12,616 bases of DNA, from assembly GCA_019090765.1 (NCBI GenBank), contig JAHRVJ010000074.1:1-12616 (forward strand). Direction: 5' to 3'. Below, piece by piece: positions 1 through 6,883 of this stretch. A program made the translations under genes and the position numbers. The DNA comes from Ilumatobacteraceae bacterium. Its GTDB lineage: Bacteria > Actinomycetota > Acidimicrobiia > Acidimicrobiales > Ilumatobacteraceae. The notes under the pieces are model-generated. The model did not search any database and was not told the origin of the DNA. It worked only from the letters and a program-made list of their open reading frames with translations. The stretch's first letter is position 1. Each line of letters begins with the position of its first letter.

Positions 1-78
1 GTCGGAGTTTGGCAGGCATTCGGGTTCGGCGCTGGAGGCGGGGTTCGCTGACCTGCGGCCCGCGGCGGAGGGCCTGAG
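1..78. other. Unassigned left edge after the phosphosugar mutase gene
   Basis: This stretch follows the stop codon of the minus-strand phosphosugar mutase. All three plus-strand frames reach a stop and give no recognisable protein. On the minus strand an ATG at 19-17 opens a frame reading MPAKLR to the window edge. It could be the start of a third gene of the same operon, but it has no Shine-Dalgarno sequence and no TANNNT box near it, so I do not call it. Confidence 0.3.
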
Positions 79-1716
79 CTACGGAGCCTTGGGGGCTTGG
101 GCCGCTAAGGCTGCGAGGAGGGTGTTGAGGACTTCGGGGGATTCGTTTACGGCTTCGCCGTAGAGCTTGACCTTGGGCTCGGTGCCACTTGGGCGAACCT
201 GCAAGCGCACACCTCCTGCGAGCATCAACCGGACCAGGTTGGCTTCGGGGTACGCCGTTACTTCCGTAACGGCTCGGCCGCCAATCTCCGACGGAGGATC
301 AGCCGTGATCTGCGCTACCCATTCAGCGCCGACCGACGGTGGAATTCGCAACGATTGCTCAGCGGTCACGTACTGGCCAAATCGGGCCGCAATATCGTTC
401 AAGCGGCCCTGAAGGGTGACGCCGTCGGCCACTGCCGCGGCTGCCATCTCAGCCATTAACACCGCTGCGGTAATCCCATCTTTGTCAAGCGGCCGAGCCG
501 CGACGAGGTAACCAAGCGCTTGCTCGTACCCGAGAACTAGGCGCTGATCGGGGCGTTCGGTGGCGAGCTTGCCAATCCATTTGAAGCCCGTGAACGTCTC
601 CTCGCTGTGGACGCCAGCGGCCTTGGCCATCTGCCCGAGCAGCGAGGAGGAGACCAGTGTGGTCACCACTAGGCGGTCATCGCCGGACGTATTGTCCAGG
701 ATGTAATCGGCGAACAGCCAACCGATCTCGTCGCCGCTAAGCCGACGCCAAGACCCATCGGGTTGGGGGATCGCGACCCCCAGACGATCGGCGTCGGGGT
801 CGTTAGCGAGCGCGACGACCGCGCCCGAATCTTGGGCAAGCTCAAGCAACAGGTCCATCGCGCCGGGTTCTTCGGGGTTCGGGAACGAGACCGTGGGAAA
901 GGAGCTATCTGGTTCGTGTTGCGCAGCAACAACATGCGGCGCTGGAAGCCCAGCGGCGGCGAAAGCCCGCTCAATCATTGCCCCACCGACCCCATGCATT
1001 GCCGTATACGCAACTGGGACACCTGGCACGTCAGGCCGTAAGCGCACGGCGGGAACAGAGTCGACATAGGCATCGACCCACGTGAAATCAAGGTGCACGA
1101 GACGCGGATCATCGGCTGATGCCAACTCAACGGCTAACGGGTCGAACTGGGCGATGCACTCGGCGATCTCGGCGTCGACCGGCGAAACGATCTGCGAACC
1201 GGTCTCAAGATAGACCTTGTAGCCATTGTCGGCTGGCGGATTGTGTGACGCGGTCACCACCACTCCGGCAGCCGCATCCAGCCCGGTTATTGACCAGGCC
1301 AGCACTGGTGTCGGCTGAACCGCAGGGTGAATCATGGCCCGAATTCCCATCGCCGCGAGGACCCGCGCCGTGTCATCGGCAAACACGTCGCTCTTGCGAC
1401 GTGCGTCACGAGCGATAACAACCCCCCGCTCAGCGGCATGTGGAAGTTCACCAGCAGCCTGTTTGTCGAGTAGCCAGCGGCCTAAGCCAGCCGCGGCCTG
1501 GCGAACCACGAGGCGATTCATCCTCATCGGCCCAGCAGCTACGGCCGCGCGAAGACCAGCGGTACCGAACTGCAAGGAGCCATCGAACCTCGCCGCGAGC
1601 TCAGTATCGGCGCCCGCCTCGGCTGATGCGATCAGCGTTGCTAGTTCCGCGCGAATGTCTTCGTCAGGTTCGGCGTCGAGCCATCGTCGGGCCGTCGCTA
1701 GGAGATCGTCAGCCAT
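79..1716 (-). CDS. Phosphosugar mutase (alpha-D-phosphohexomutase superfamily, PmmB/PGM2-like)
   Basis: Intramolecular phosphotransfer between C1 and C6 (or C5) of a sugar phosphate in the cytoplasm. With residues counted from a GTG one codon upstream (546 aa), the four family signatures are present: FGTAGLR near 51-57, the phosphoserine loop TASHNPP with Ser158, the metal loop DPDADR at 308-312, the sugar-binding loop GYEQALG at 397-403, and the C-terminal phosphate loop RPSGTEPK near 509-516. The sugar loop has EQA where EEA or EES is usual; the first Glu is kept. The length fits the long PmmB/PGM2 branch. I prefer the ATG at 1716 (545 aa) over the GTG at 1719 because a TANNNT box lies 8 nt before it. 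The gene overlaps the upstream kinase by 8 nt (ATGGCTGA), so the two are probably expressed together. Substrate is uncertain: phosphomannose, phosphoglucose or, given the nucleoside kinase partner, a pentose phosphate. Confidence 0.93.
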   Translation of the reverse strand: MADDLLATARRWLDAEPDEDIRAELATLIASAEAGADTELAARFDGSLQFGTAGLRAAVAAGPMRMNRLVVRQAAAGLGRWLLDKQAAGELPHAAERGVVIARDARRKSDVFADDTARVLAAMGIRAMIHPAVQPTPVLAWSITGLDAAAGVVVTASHNPPADNGYKVYLETGSQIVSPVDAEIAECIAQFDPLAVELASADDPRLVHLDFTWVDAYVDSVPAVRLRPDVPGVPVAYTAMHGVGGAMIERAFAAAGLPAPHVVAAQHEPDSSFPTVSFPNPEEPGAMDLLLELAQDSGAVVALANDPDADRLGVAIPQPDGSWRRLSGDEIGWLFADYILDNTSGDDRLVVTTLVSSSLLGQMAKAAGVHSEETFTGFKWIGKLATERPDQRLVLGYEQALGYLVAARPLDKDGITAAVLMAEMAAAAVADGVTLQGRLNDIAARFGQYVTAEQSLRIPPSVGAEWVAQITADPPSEIGGRAVTEVTAYPEANLVRLMLAGGVRLQVRPSGTEPKVKLYGEAVNESPEVLNTLLAALAAQAPKAP

Positions 1717-2734
1717 CACCTAACAGGCTATTCAGCTGAACGAGCGGACGCGGACCAACATGGCTGATCACTTCGGCCGCTGCCACCGCTCCGATCCGTC
1801 CACACTCCGCCAAATCACGGCCCGATACAAGCCCGTACAGGAACCCCGACGCAAAGAGGTCGCCCGCGCCGGTGGTATCGATCACCTTCTCAACGTGCAC
1901 GGCAGGTACTTCGATGAGTTCGTCGGGTGTCACAATGATGCAACCCGCTGCCCCCGTAGTGATGACAGCGAATTCGCATTCGTCACGAAGAGCAGCCACC
2001 GAGGCGTCAAAAGAATCGAGTTCGTAGAGCGCCAGCAACTCGTCGTGATTACCGAACAGCAAGTCGACCCGGTCTTGAACCAGCGCCCGAAAGTCACTCC
2101 GGTGGCGGTCCACGCAAAAAGAGTCAGACAAAGTGAGCGCCACCAAACCGTCGTTCTCGTGGGCAATGTGCGCAGCCTGTCGGAACGCCTCTTTCGCGGC
2201 AGGTCGGTCGTAGAGGTACCCCTCCATGTACACCACGCTTGAGTCGGCAATCGCCGACTCGTCGAGATCGTCAACCCCGAGGAAACTCGAGACACCAAGG
2301 TAGGTATTCATCGTGCGTTCGGCGTCGGGGGTGACAACCACAACGCAGCGACCCGTTGGGGTGGTGTGCTTTCCGGGCGGTCGATGGAACGTCACACCAA
2401 CGGCGCGCATGTCGTGGCCGAACACGTCACCGAGATCGTCACCGTTGACTTTGCCGATGTACCCCGCGCGACCACCGAAACTGGCGATGCCGCACATCGT
2501 ATTGGCCGCCGATCCGCCACTCATCTCGACCGCACCGTCGAGCGCGGCGTAGAGCTCGACCGCGCGTTCGGTCTCGATCAGCGTCATCGATCCCTTGACC
2601 AATCCCTGTTCGAGCAGAAACACCTCTTCAGCGGACGCGATTACGTCAACCAAGGCATTACCGATACCCACCACATCAAATCGCTGGCGTGGGGAATCGC
2701 TGTCGTTTGAGAACCTTCGATGCAGATCTGGCAC
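1709..2734 (-). CDS. PfkB-family sugar/nucleoside kinase, adenosine-kinase-like
   Basis: ATP-dependent kinase of the ribokinase fold, closest in my recollection to bacterial proteins annotated as adenosine kinase. Landmarks in the 341-aa product: GIGNALVDVIA near 23-33, the substrate-side signature MSGGSAANT at 71-79, GKVNGDDLG at 94-102, the stretch ALTLSDSFCVDRHR at 199-212 typical of this branch, the NxxE motif as GNHDE (Asn229, Glu232), and the ATP-site signature DTTGAGD at 286-292 with Asp292 as the expected catalytic base. The only in-frame start option before the core is GTG at 2734; a stop codon lies four codons further upstream. The first 17 residues are an unconserved-looking extension. 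It is first in a two-gene minus-strand unit with the phosphosugar mutase, overlapping it by 8 nt. Family assignment is firm; adenosine as substrate is inferred from similarity. Confidence 0.9.
   Translation of the reverse strand: MPDLHRRFSNDSDSPRQRFDVVGIGNALVDVIASAEEVFLLEQGLVKGSMTLIETERAVELYAALDGAVEMSGGSAANTMCGIASFGGRAGYIGKVNGDDLGDVFGHDMRAVGVTFHRPPGKHTTPTGRCVVVVTPDAERTMNTYLGVSSFLGVDDLDESAIADSSVVYMEGYLYDRPAAKEAFRQAAHIAHENDGLVALTLSDSFCVDRHRSDFRALVQDRVDLLFGNHDELLALYELDSFDASVAALRDECEFAVITTGAAGCIIVTPDELIEVPAVHVEKVIDTTGAGDLFASGFLYGLVSGRDLAECGRIGAVAAAEVISHVGPRPLVQLNSLLGDG
1725..1730 (-). promoter_or_regulatory. Possible -10 box (TAGCCT) for the phosphosugar mutase
   Basis: On the minus strand TAGCCT ends 8 nt before the preferred ATG at 1716. 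It lies inside the end of the kinase gene, so it may be an internal promoter or chance; translational coupling from the kinase transcript is the alternative. Confidence 0.35.
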
Positions 2735-2742
2735 GGCCTGTC

Positions 2743-2748
2743 ACGCTA
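2743..2748 (-). promoter_or_regulatory. -10 box (TAGCGT) of the kinase / mutase unit
   Basis: TAGCGT ends 8 nt before the kinase GTG and there is no Shine-Dalgarno sequence, as expected for a leaderless transcript. The identical hexamer precedes moaC and moaA. No good -35 box is visible. Confidence 0.5.
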
Positions 2749-2755
2749 GCGGCAG

Positions 2756-2761
2756 TACGAT
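2756..2761 (+). promoter_or_regulatory. -10 box (TACGAT) of the aminopeptidase gene
   Basis: TACGAT ends 7 nt before the ATG at 2769, with no ribosome binding site between. It sits only 7 bp from the opposing kinase -10 box, so the two promoters must share their upstream DNA. Confidence 0.5.
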
Positions 2762-2768
2762 CCCGCGG

Positions 2769-5351
2769 ATGGGAGCACCTCATATCTCAGGAGCGGGCCT
2801 GGACCCGTTTCGTCTGCCAACGGCCGTATACCCGACCCGATACGACGTGTTGCTACGCCCGTCGCTCGACGATGCCACCTTCGACGGCAAGGTAACAGTT
2901 CAGATCGAGATCGATCGCTGGGTTGACGAACTGGTGCTCAATGCCGCCGAACTCACTATTCGCAGCTGCCAGATCGACGGCGCTGACGCCGCATGGGAAC
3001 TCCAGGAAGAAGCCGAGCGACTGCTCGTCCGGCCGGCTACCTCACTCGCTGAAGGCCAGTCCAGGCTGACCATCGAATTCAGCGGTGTACTGAATGACCG
3101 GCTCCGCGGTTTTTATCGGAGCACCTACGTCGATCACAACGGCGACGAACAAGTCATCGCCGCCACACAAATGCAGGCAACCGATTGCCGTCGTGCTTTC
3201 CCATGCTGGGACGAACCGGAGTACAAGGCCGTATTTGGGATGACGCTGGATGTTGCCGAGGGCTTGACGGCAATCTCCAACGGACCAGAAGTAGAACGCT
3301 CGGTCAATGCTGGTCGAACTTCCATTCGCTTTGCCGACACGATGATGATGAGCACCTACCTGGTCGCGCTCGTTGTCGGTCGGCTCGAAGCCACCGAGGC
3401 AGTCGATGTTGACGGAACCCCGCTCCGCGTTATCCACGTGCCAGGCAAAGGTCACCTGACCGGATTTGGTCTTGATATCGGCGCATTCAGCCTTCGTTGG
3501 TTTCAGGAGTACTACGGAATTGCTTACCCCGGGCAGAAGGTCGACCTTGTCGCGCTCCCCGATTTCGCGGCCGGGGCGATGGAGAACCTCGGCTGCGTCA
3601 CATTCCGCGAGAGTCTGCTCCTCGTCGACCCCGAAACGAGCACCCAGAACGAGCAACAACTTGTCGCTGACGTTGTGGCACACGAACTGGCCCACATGTG
3701 GTTCGGTGACCTGGTCACCATGCGCTGGTGGAATGGCATCTGGTTGAACGAGGCGTTCGCCACCTTCATGGAAATCGCAGCATGCGATGCCTACAGACCG
3801 GATTGGAAGCGGTGGACGAGTTTCGGCGTCGAGCGCAGTGTCGCCTTTGAAACCGATTCGCTCGCGAGTACGCGCTCGGTGGAGTTTGAGGTCCGCTCGC
3901 CAGCCGATTGCGAGGGCATGTTCGATGTGCTCACCTACCAAAAGGGCGGCGCGCTGCTACGCATGCTGGAGCAGTACCTCGGCGAAGAGAGCTTCCGCCA
4001 GGGTGTCAGCCACTACCTCCGAACACACTCGTACTCCAATACCGAAACGAGCGATCTGTGGGACTCGATCGAAACCACCTCAGGCGAACCGGTACGACGG
4101 ATCATGGATTCGTGGATCTGGCAGCCGGGCTATCCGTTGCTTACTGCGTCAGCCGTTGCCGGCAGCAATGGCTCAGAGATCACCGTTGAGCAACACCGCT
4201 TTCGATTCTCCGCCGTCGACGATGACCAAAACGACGAAAGCCAATCTGACAACCAGATCTGGGCGGTACCCGTCCACATTTCCAACGGCGGATCGGTAAC
4301 CACCATCCTGCTTGACGCGCGGCGCCACCCTGCCCCAATCACACTCAGTGACCCGGCTGGACCCGTGATAGTCAACTCCGGAGGACATGGGTTCTATCGC
4401 GTGGAGTACGACCAAGAACTGCGCGTGCGGCTCGACGACAAGGCCATCTCACAGCTGAACACGCTGGAGCGATACAACCTGGTTGACGACGCGTGGGCAT
4501 CCACTGTTGCGGGTCGGCTCTCGGCTGCCGATCTCCTGACCTTCCTTGAGCGATTCGGCGACGAACGAGAGCACGCTGTATGGCAGGCGATTGTCATTGC
4601 CCTGCGTGGGCTCGGCCGGCTCGTGGACGGACCCGCATTCGCCGCATTCCAAAAGCGAGTCTGCGCACTTGCCAGTCCCACACTCGAACACCTCGGGGAA
4701 CCCACCGCTGACGAAGACGACCTCACGGGAAAATTGCGCGGGCTACTCTTAAGCACGCTTGGCGTGCTGGGCGGAGATGTCCGCGTGCAAGCACAATGTC
4801 GGAAGTACTTCGATGCCGCAAGCAACGATCCCGCCACCGTCGACGCCGAGCTAACTGCGGCCGCCACAAGTGTTGTAGCAGCGACTGGCGACACCGAGAC
4901 CTTCGAGCGGATGGTCGACGGGATGCGCAACGGCTCCACCCCGCAGGAGCAACTTCGTCACCTGTATGCGCTCGCCGAGTTCGACGATGAGCAGCTCGTT
5001 CTTCGGGCTTGCGAGTTCGCGATGACCGACGAGGTCCGTTCGCAGAACGCACCATTCCTAATCGGCAGAGCCATCGCCAATAGGCAGCATGGGGCCGTGG
5101 CGTGGGGCTTTATCCGCGACAACTGGGATACCGCCCTTGAGCGCCTTCCAGGCAACACCATCGTACGAATGATCGACCCGGTACGAATGCTCACCTCCCC
5201 CGACCTGGTCGAAGATGTCGATGCGTTCTTTGCTGCGCATCCAATCGAACAGGCGATTAAGACGATGCAGCAGATTCTTGAACGCCAACGGATCAACGCC
5301 GACCTGCGCACCCGTGAGAGCATCACCTTCGCTGCCACGTTGACTTCGTAG
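2769..5351 (+). CDS. pepN: Aminopeptidase N, zinc metallopeptidase family M1
   Basis: Cytosolic aminopeptidase that removes N-terminal residues from peptides. The start is the ATG at 2769 (860 aa). The frame stays open upstream to 2595, but that part lies over the opposing kinase and does not resemble the family. An N-terminal beta domain covers roughly 15-200. The catalytic domain has the exopeptidase motif GAMEN at 269-273 and the zinc site HELAH at 305-309, completed by Glu328 in NEAF, giving His305, His309 and Glu328 as ligands and Glu306 as the base. Tyr390 in LTYQKGG matches the transition-state tyrosine. A helical ERAP1_C-like domain fills roughly 530-850. No signal peptide is seen. 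All catalytic residues are intact and the length is normal for actinobacterial PepN. It stands alone, divergent from the kinase. Confidence 0.96.
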   Translation: MGAPHISGAGLDPFRLPTAVYPTRYDVLLRPSLDDATFDGKVTVQIEIDRWVDELVLNAAELTIRSCQIDGADAAWELQEEAERLLVRPATSLAEGQSRLTIEFSGVLNDRLRGFYRSTYVDHNGDEQVIAATQMQATDCRRAFPCWDEPEYKAVFGMTLDVAEGLTAISNGPEVERSVNAGRTSIRFADTMMMSTYLVALVVGRLEATEAVDVDGTPLRVIHVPGKGHLTGFGLDIGAFSLRWFQEYYGIAYPGQKVDLVALPDFAAGAMENLGCVTFRESLLLVDPETSTQNEQQLVADVVAHELAHMWFGDLVTMRWWNGIWLNEAFATFMEIAACDAYRPDWKRWTSFGVERSVAFETDSLASTRSVEFEVRSPADCEGMFDVLTYQKGGALLRMLEQYLGEESFRQGVSHYLRTHSYSNTETSDLWDSIETTSGEPVRRIMDSWIWQPGYPLLTASAVAGSNGSEITVEQHRFRFSAVDDDQNDESQSDNQIWAVPVHISNGGSVTTILLDARRHPAPITLSDPAGPVIVNSGGHGFYRVEYDQELRVRLDDKAISQLNTLERYNLVDDAWASTVAGRLSAADLLTFLERFGDEREHAVWQAIVIALRGLGRLVDGPAFAAFQKRVCALASPTLEHLGEPTADEDDLTGKLRGLLLSTLGVLGGDVRVQAQCRKYFDAASNDPATVDAELTAAATSVVAATGDTETFERMVDGMRNGSTPQEQLRHLYALAEFDDEQLVLRACEFAMTDEVRSQNAPFLIGRAIANRQHGAVAWGFIRDNWDTALERLPGNTIVRMIDPVRMLTSPDLVEDVDAFFAAHPIEQAIKTMQQILERQRINADLRTRESITFAATLTS

Positions 5352-5431
5352 CCCCGGCAATCAAAATCCCGCGAGGGCCCCACTCCCCACTAGCGCATTC
5401 ACCAATATCGGAAACCGCCTACCCCCCATCT

Positions 5432-5451
5432 CGCTGCTCTCAGTCGCAGCG
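5432..5451. terminator. Weak hairpin in the gap between the aminopeptidase and tRNA-Ala
   Basis: A perfect 6-bp inverted repeat, CGCTGC / GCAGCG, surrounds an 8-nt loop, 28 bp downstream of the tRNA 3' end and 80 bp downstream of the aminopeptidase stop. There is no T-tract on either strand, so it is a poor intrinsic terminator at best. The rest of the 128-bp convergent gap (5352-5479) shows nothing else recognisable. Confidence 0.25.
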
Positions 5452-5479
5452 CCGTAGAGGGACCTTGAGACCGGGGAAG

Positions 5480-5552
<73 letters not shown>

Positions 5553-5565
5553 GAATATTGCCAGG

Positions 5566-5571
5566 AGTGTA
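5566..5571 (-). promoter_or_regulatory. Possible -10 box (TACACT) of tRNA-Ala
   Basis: TACACT ends 13 nt before the mature tRNA 5' end, leaving a short 5' leader of about 6 nt after initiation. A CTGACC 19 bp upstream could act as a poor -35 box. Read-through from glpR is also possible. The 10-bp palindrome GTAGCGCTAC (5569-5578) overlaps this box. Confidence 0.35.
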
Positions 5572-5592
5572 GCGCTACAGCGCCACGGTCGG

Positions 5593-6228
5593 TCAGTGGT
5601 TATCGAGCCAACCATCGTTCCAGTCACTGGCATCGCGCTGACGGAGTTGCGCGAGCAGATACACGTAGGCGCAAAGCGCTAGGAACGAGAGGGCGAACAC
5701 GTACAGCATCGCCGTTGATGAGGTCGTGGCAGCTAAGAACAAGGTGCACGCGGTGGTCGCGACGAGGAGGAACAACACGTTGCCACGTCGGCGCTTAACG
5801 ACCGACTGCGGGTCAGCGGCGCGTGACGGTCCAGCGGCCTTATGCATATGGGACTGACGGTGCGGACGCGCATGCCCCCCAGTTGGATCGCCGTGCGTGC
5901 GGAACTGGCTTTCGGTGCCCTGCTCTGGGGCTGACGCCGAACGAGTTCGCGCCGCACTATCGCCAGCCGGTACTGCCGCCTGGCGATGATGCGGTTGTCC
6001 CGGCCGGCCGCCGGCCGCCGGCCGCTGGAGCGGTGACTGAGCGAGCGGGCGTCCCATTGACCGCATCGTGCCACGCGGTGGGGTGGCTGTGCTCTGCAGC
6101 TTGTTGAGTTGGCGCCGGAAGTCGGTAACTGATGAGCTAGGTCGGTTTTCGACGCGCGACCTGAGCATCGGCGGGAGCAGGACTGCAGCCCATGCCGCAG
6201 CGACTACAAGGAGGACGAGTTGAGCCAT
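5593..6228 (-). CDS. glpR: GlpR-like membrane protein (putative receptor of the gephyrin-like protein Glp)
   Basis: A 211-aa membrane protein with one hydrophobic segment at 3-20, a long polar linker (about 25-145) rich in Arg, Pro, Ser, His and Gln, and two closely spaced hydrophobic segments at about 150-170 and 173-195, flanked by the basic cluster VKRRRGN. Just after the first helix is SVTDFRRQLNKL (33-44), which resembles a conserved element of actinobacterial GlpR proteins as I remember them. In Corynebacterium GlpR is the membrane partner of a MoeA-like protein (Glp) involved with FtsZ in cell division. In mycobacteria the equivalent gene sits close to moeA1 and galU, and here moeA and galU lie 2.6 and 4.4 kb away. 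The low-complexity linker is shorter than in many homologues. The start is the ATG at 6228; no Shine-Dalgarno sequence and no close TANNNT box. The assignment rests on topology, motif and neighbourhood, so it is good but not certain. Confidence 0.72.
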   Translation of the reverse strand: MAQLVLLVVAAAWAAVLLPPMLRSRVENRPSSSVTDFRRQLNKLQSTATPPRGTMRSMGRPLAQSPLQRPAAGGRPGQPHHRQAAVPAGDSAARTRSASAPEQGTESQFRTHGDPTGGHARPHRQSHMHKAAGPSRAADPQSVVKRRRGNVLFLLVATTACTLFLAATTSSTAMLYVFALSFLALCAYVYLLAQLRQRDASDWNDGWLDNH

Positions 6229-6240
6229 AAACAGTTCAGG

Positions 6241-6260
6241 GGGTTAAGTCAGGGTTAAGT
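6241..6260. repeat. Tandem 9-bp direct repeat upstream of glpR
   Basis: GGGTTAAGT occurs at 6241-6249 and again at 6252-6260, a centre-to-centre distance of 11 bp, about one helical turn. It begins 13 bp before the glpR start codon. A pair of half-sites on one face of the helix is the arrangement expected for a regulator binding as a direct-repeat dimer. No known operator is recognised. Confidence 0.4.
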
Positions 6261-6304
6261 GAAGGTGATTTCAGAACGTTGCACTAGCTGTGCGTTGTGT
6301 GACG

Positions 6305-6310
6305 ATTCTA
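6305..6310 (-). promoter_or_regulatory. Candidate -10 box (TAGAAT) for glpR in the moaC-glpR gap
   Basis: The 124-bp gap 6229-6352 is AT-rich compared with its surroundings. On the minus strand TAGAAT is the best -10-like match. It would give a leader of about 69 nt that carries the 9-bp direct repeats. A weak TTGCAT lies 18 bp upstream. The palindrome TGCATGCA (6326-6333) is also in this gap. Chance matches are likely in AT-rich DNA. Confidence 0.3.
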
Positions 6311-6352
6311 CGACATTTATGACAGTGCATGCAATATTAGACGAGACGTCGG

Positions 6353-6838
6353 TCACTCTTCACCCGACCGGCGATAGACGCCAGAGCGTCCTCCGGTCTT
6401 TTCCCAGAGGGCGAGCTCACCAATCACCATGGCTCGATCGGCCGACTTACACATGTCATAAACGGTTAGAGCGGCCACGCTGCATGCGTGCAACGCCTCC
6501 ATCTCAACACCGGTTCGATCGACGGTGTCAACTTGCGACTCGATCGCCACATAGTCATCACCAATTTCGAAGTTGACCGAGACGCTGCCGACCAGCAACG
6601 GGTGACACAGAGGCACCATGTCGGAGGTCCGCTTCGCGGCCTGAATTCCAGCGACCCGAGCGACTGACAGAACGTCACCTTTCTTCACTTCGCGATTCGC
6701 GATAGCAGCGGTCGTCTCCGGCTTCATAAAGACCTTGCATCGGGCGATCGCGCGCCGATGTGTTGGCTCCTTCGGCGTAACGTCAACCATACGCGCTCTA
6801 CCGAGCGGATCAAGATGGGTGAATGACAAGTCGCTCAT
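6353..6838 (-). CDS. moaC: Cyclic pyranopterin monophosphate synthase MoaC
   Basis: Second enzyme of molybdenum cofactor synthesis: it converts the 3',8-cyclo-GTP made by MoaA into cyclic pyranopterin monophosphate. The 161-aa length is typical of bacterial MoaC. Visible signatures are MVDVTPK at 17-23, KGDVLSVARVAGI at 53-65, the active-site LCHPL at 77-81, TGVEMEAL at 109-116, and DMCK at 128-131 with the conserved catalytic Asp and Lys. The C-terminal loop reads KTGGRSG, where KxGGKSG is usual; this is a conservative change. The start is the ATG at 6838, 9 nt after a TAGCGT box and without a ribosome binding site. It is divergent from the MDMPI-family gene, which separates it from moaA. 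Confidence 0.97.
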   Translation of the reverse strand: MSDLSFTHLDPLGRARMVDVTPKEPTHRRAIARCKVFMKPETTAAIANREVKKGDVLSVARVAGIQAAKRTSDMVPLCHPLLVGSVSVNFEIGDDYVAIESQVDTVDRTGVEMEALHACSVAALTVYDMCKSADRAMVIGELALWEKTGGRSGVYRRSGEE

Positions 6839-6847
6839 GGGTTCCGT

Positions 6848-6853
6848 ACGCTA
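6848..6853 (-). promoter_or_regulatory. -10 box (TAGCGT) of moaC
   Basis: TAGCGT ends 9 nt before the moaC ATG. The same hexamer stands before the kinase and moaA genes. No convincing -35 box. Confidence 0.5.
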
Positions 6854-6871
6854 CTCGCCCGATTCTCCCGC

Positions 6872-6877
6872 TACCTT
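6872..6877 (+). promoter_or_regulatory. -10 box (TACCTT) of the MDMPI-family gene
   Basis: TACCTT ends 6 nt before the ATG at 6884, fitting a leaderless start. It faces away from the moaC -10 box inside a 45-bp divergent gap. Confidence 0.45.
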
Positions 6878-6883
6878 CGTTGC

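Noticed and set aside
1..19. Possible minus-strand gene start MPAKLR at the left edge
   Set aside because: Only six codons are visible, without a ribosome binding site or TANNNT box, so a gene cannot be supported.
1334..2242. Plus-strand frames of 99-160 codons opposite the mutase and kinase genes
   Set aside because: They lie antisense to two well-supported genes and show Arg/Ser/Pro-rich, low-information composition typical of shadow frames in GC-rich DNA.
2595..2768. Upstream extension of the aminopeptidase frame (58 extra codons)
   Set aside because: It overlaps the opposing kinase gene, does not resemble M1 peptidase N-termini, and the -10-like box at 2756-2761 would lie inside it.
3042..3941. 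Minus-strand 299-codon frame opposite the aminopeptidase
   Set aside because: It is a shadow of a gene with intact catalytic motifs on the plus strand and has no recognisable domain.
5998..6030. GC-only run with repeated CCGGCCG units
   Set aside because: It lies within the Arg/Pro/Ala/Gly-rich linker of the glpR-like protein and is explained by its codons; it is not a separate repeat element.
6229..6352. Molybdenum cofactor riboswitch in the gap between moaC and glpR
   Set aside because: The gap is downstream of moaC and only 124 bp, and I could not find the paired-stem layout of that riboswitch class; the moaC, moaA and moeA starts also appear leaderless, leaving no room for one.
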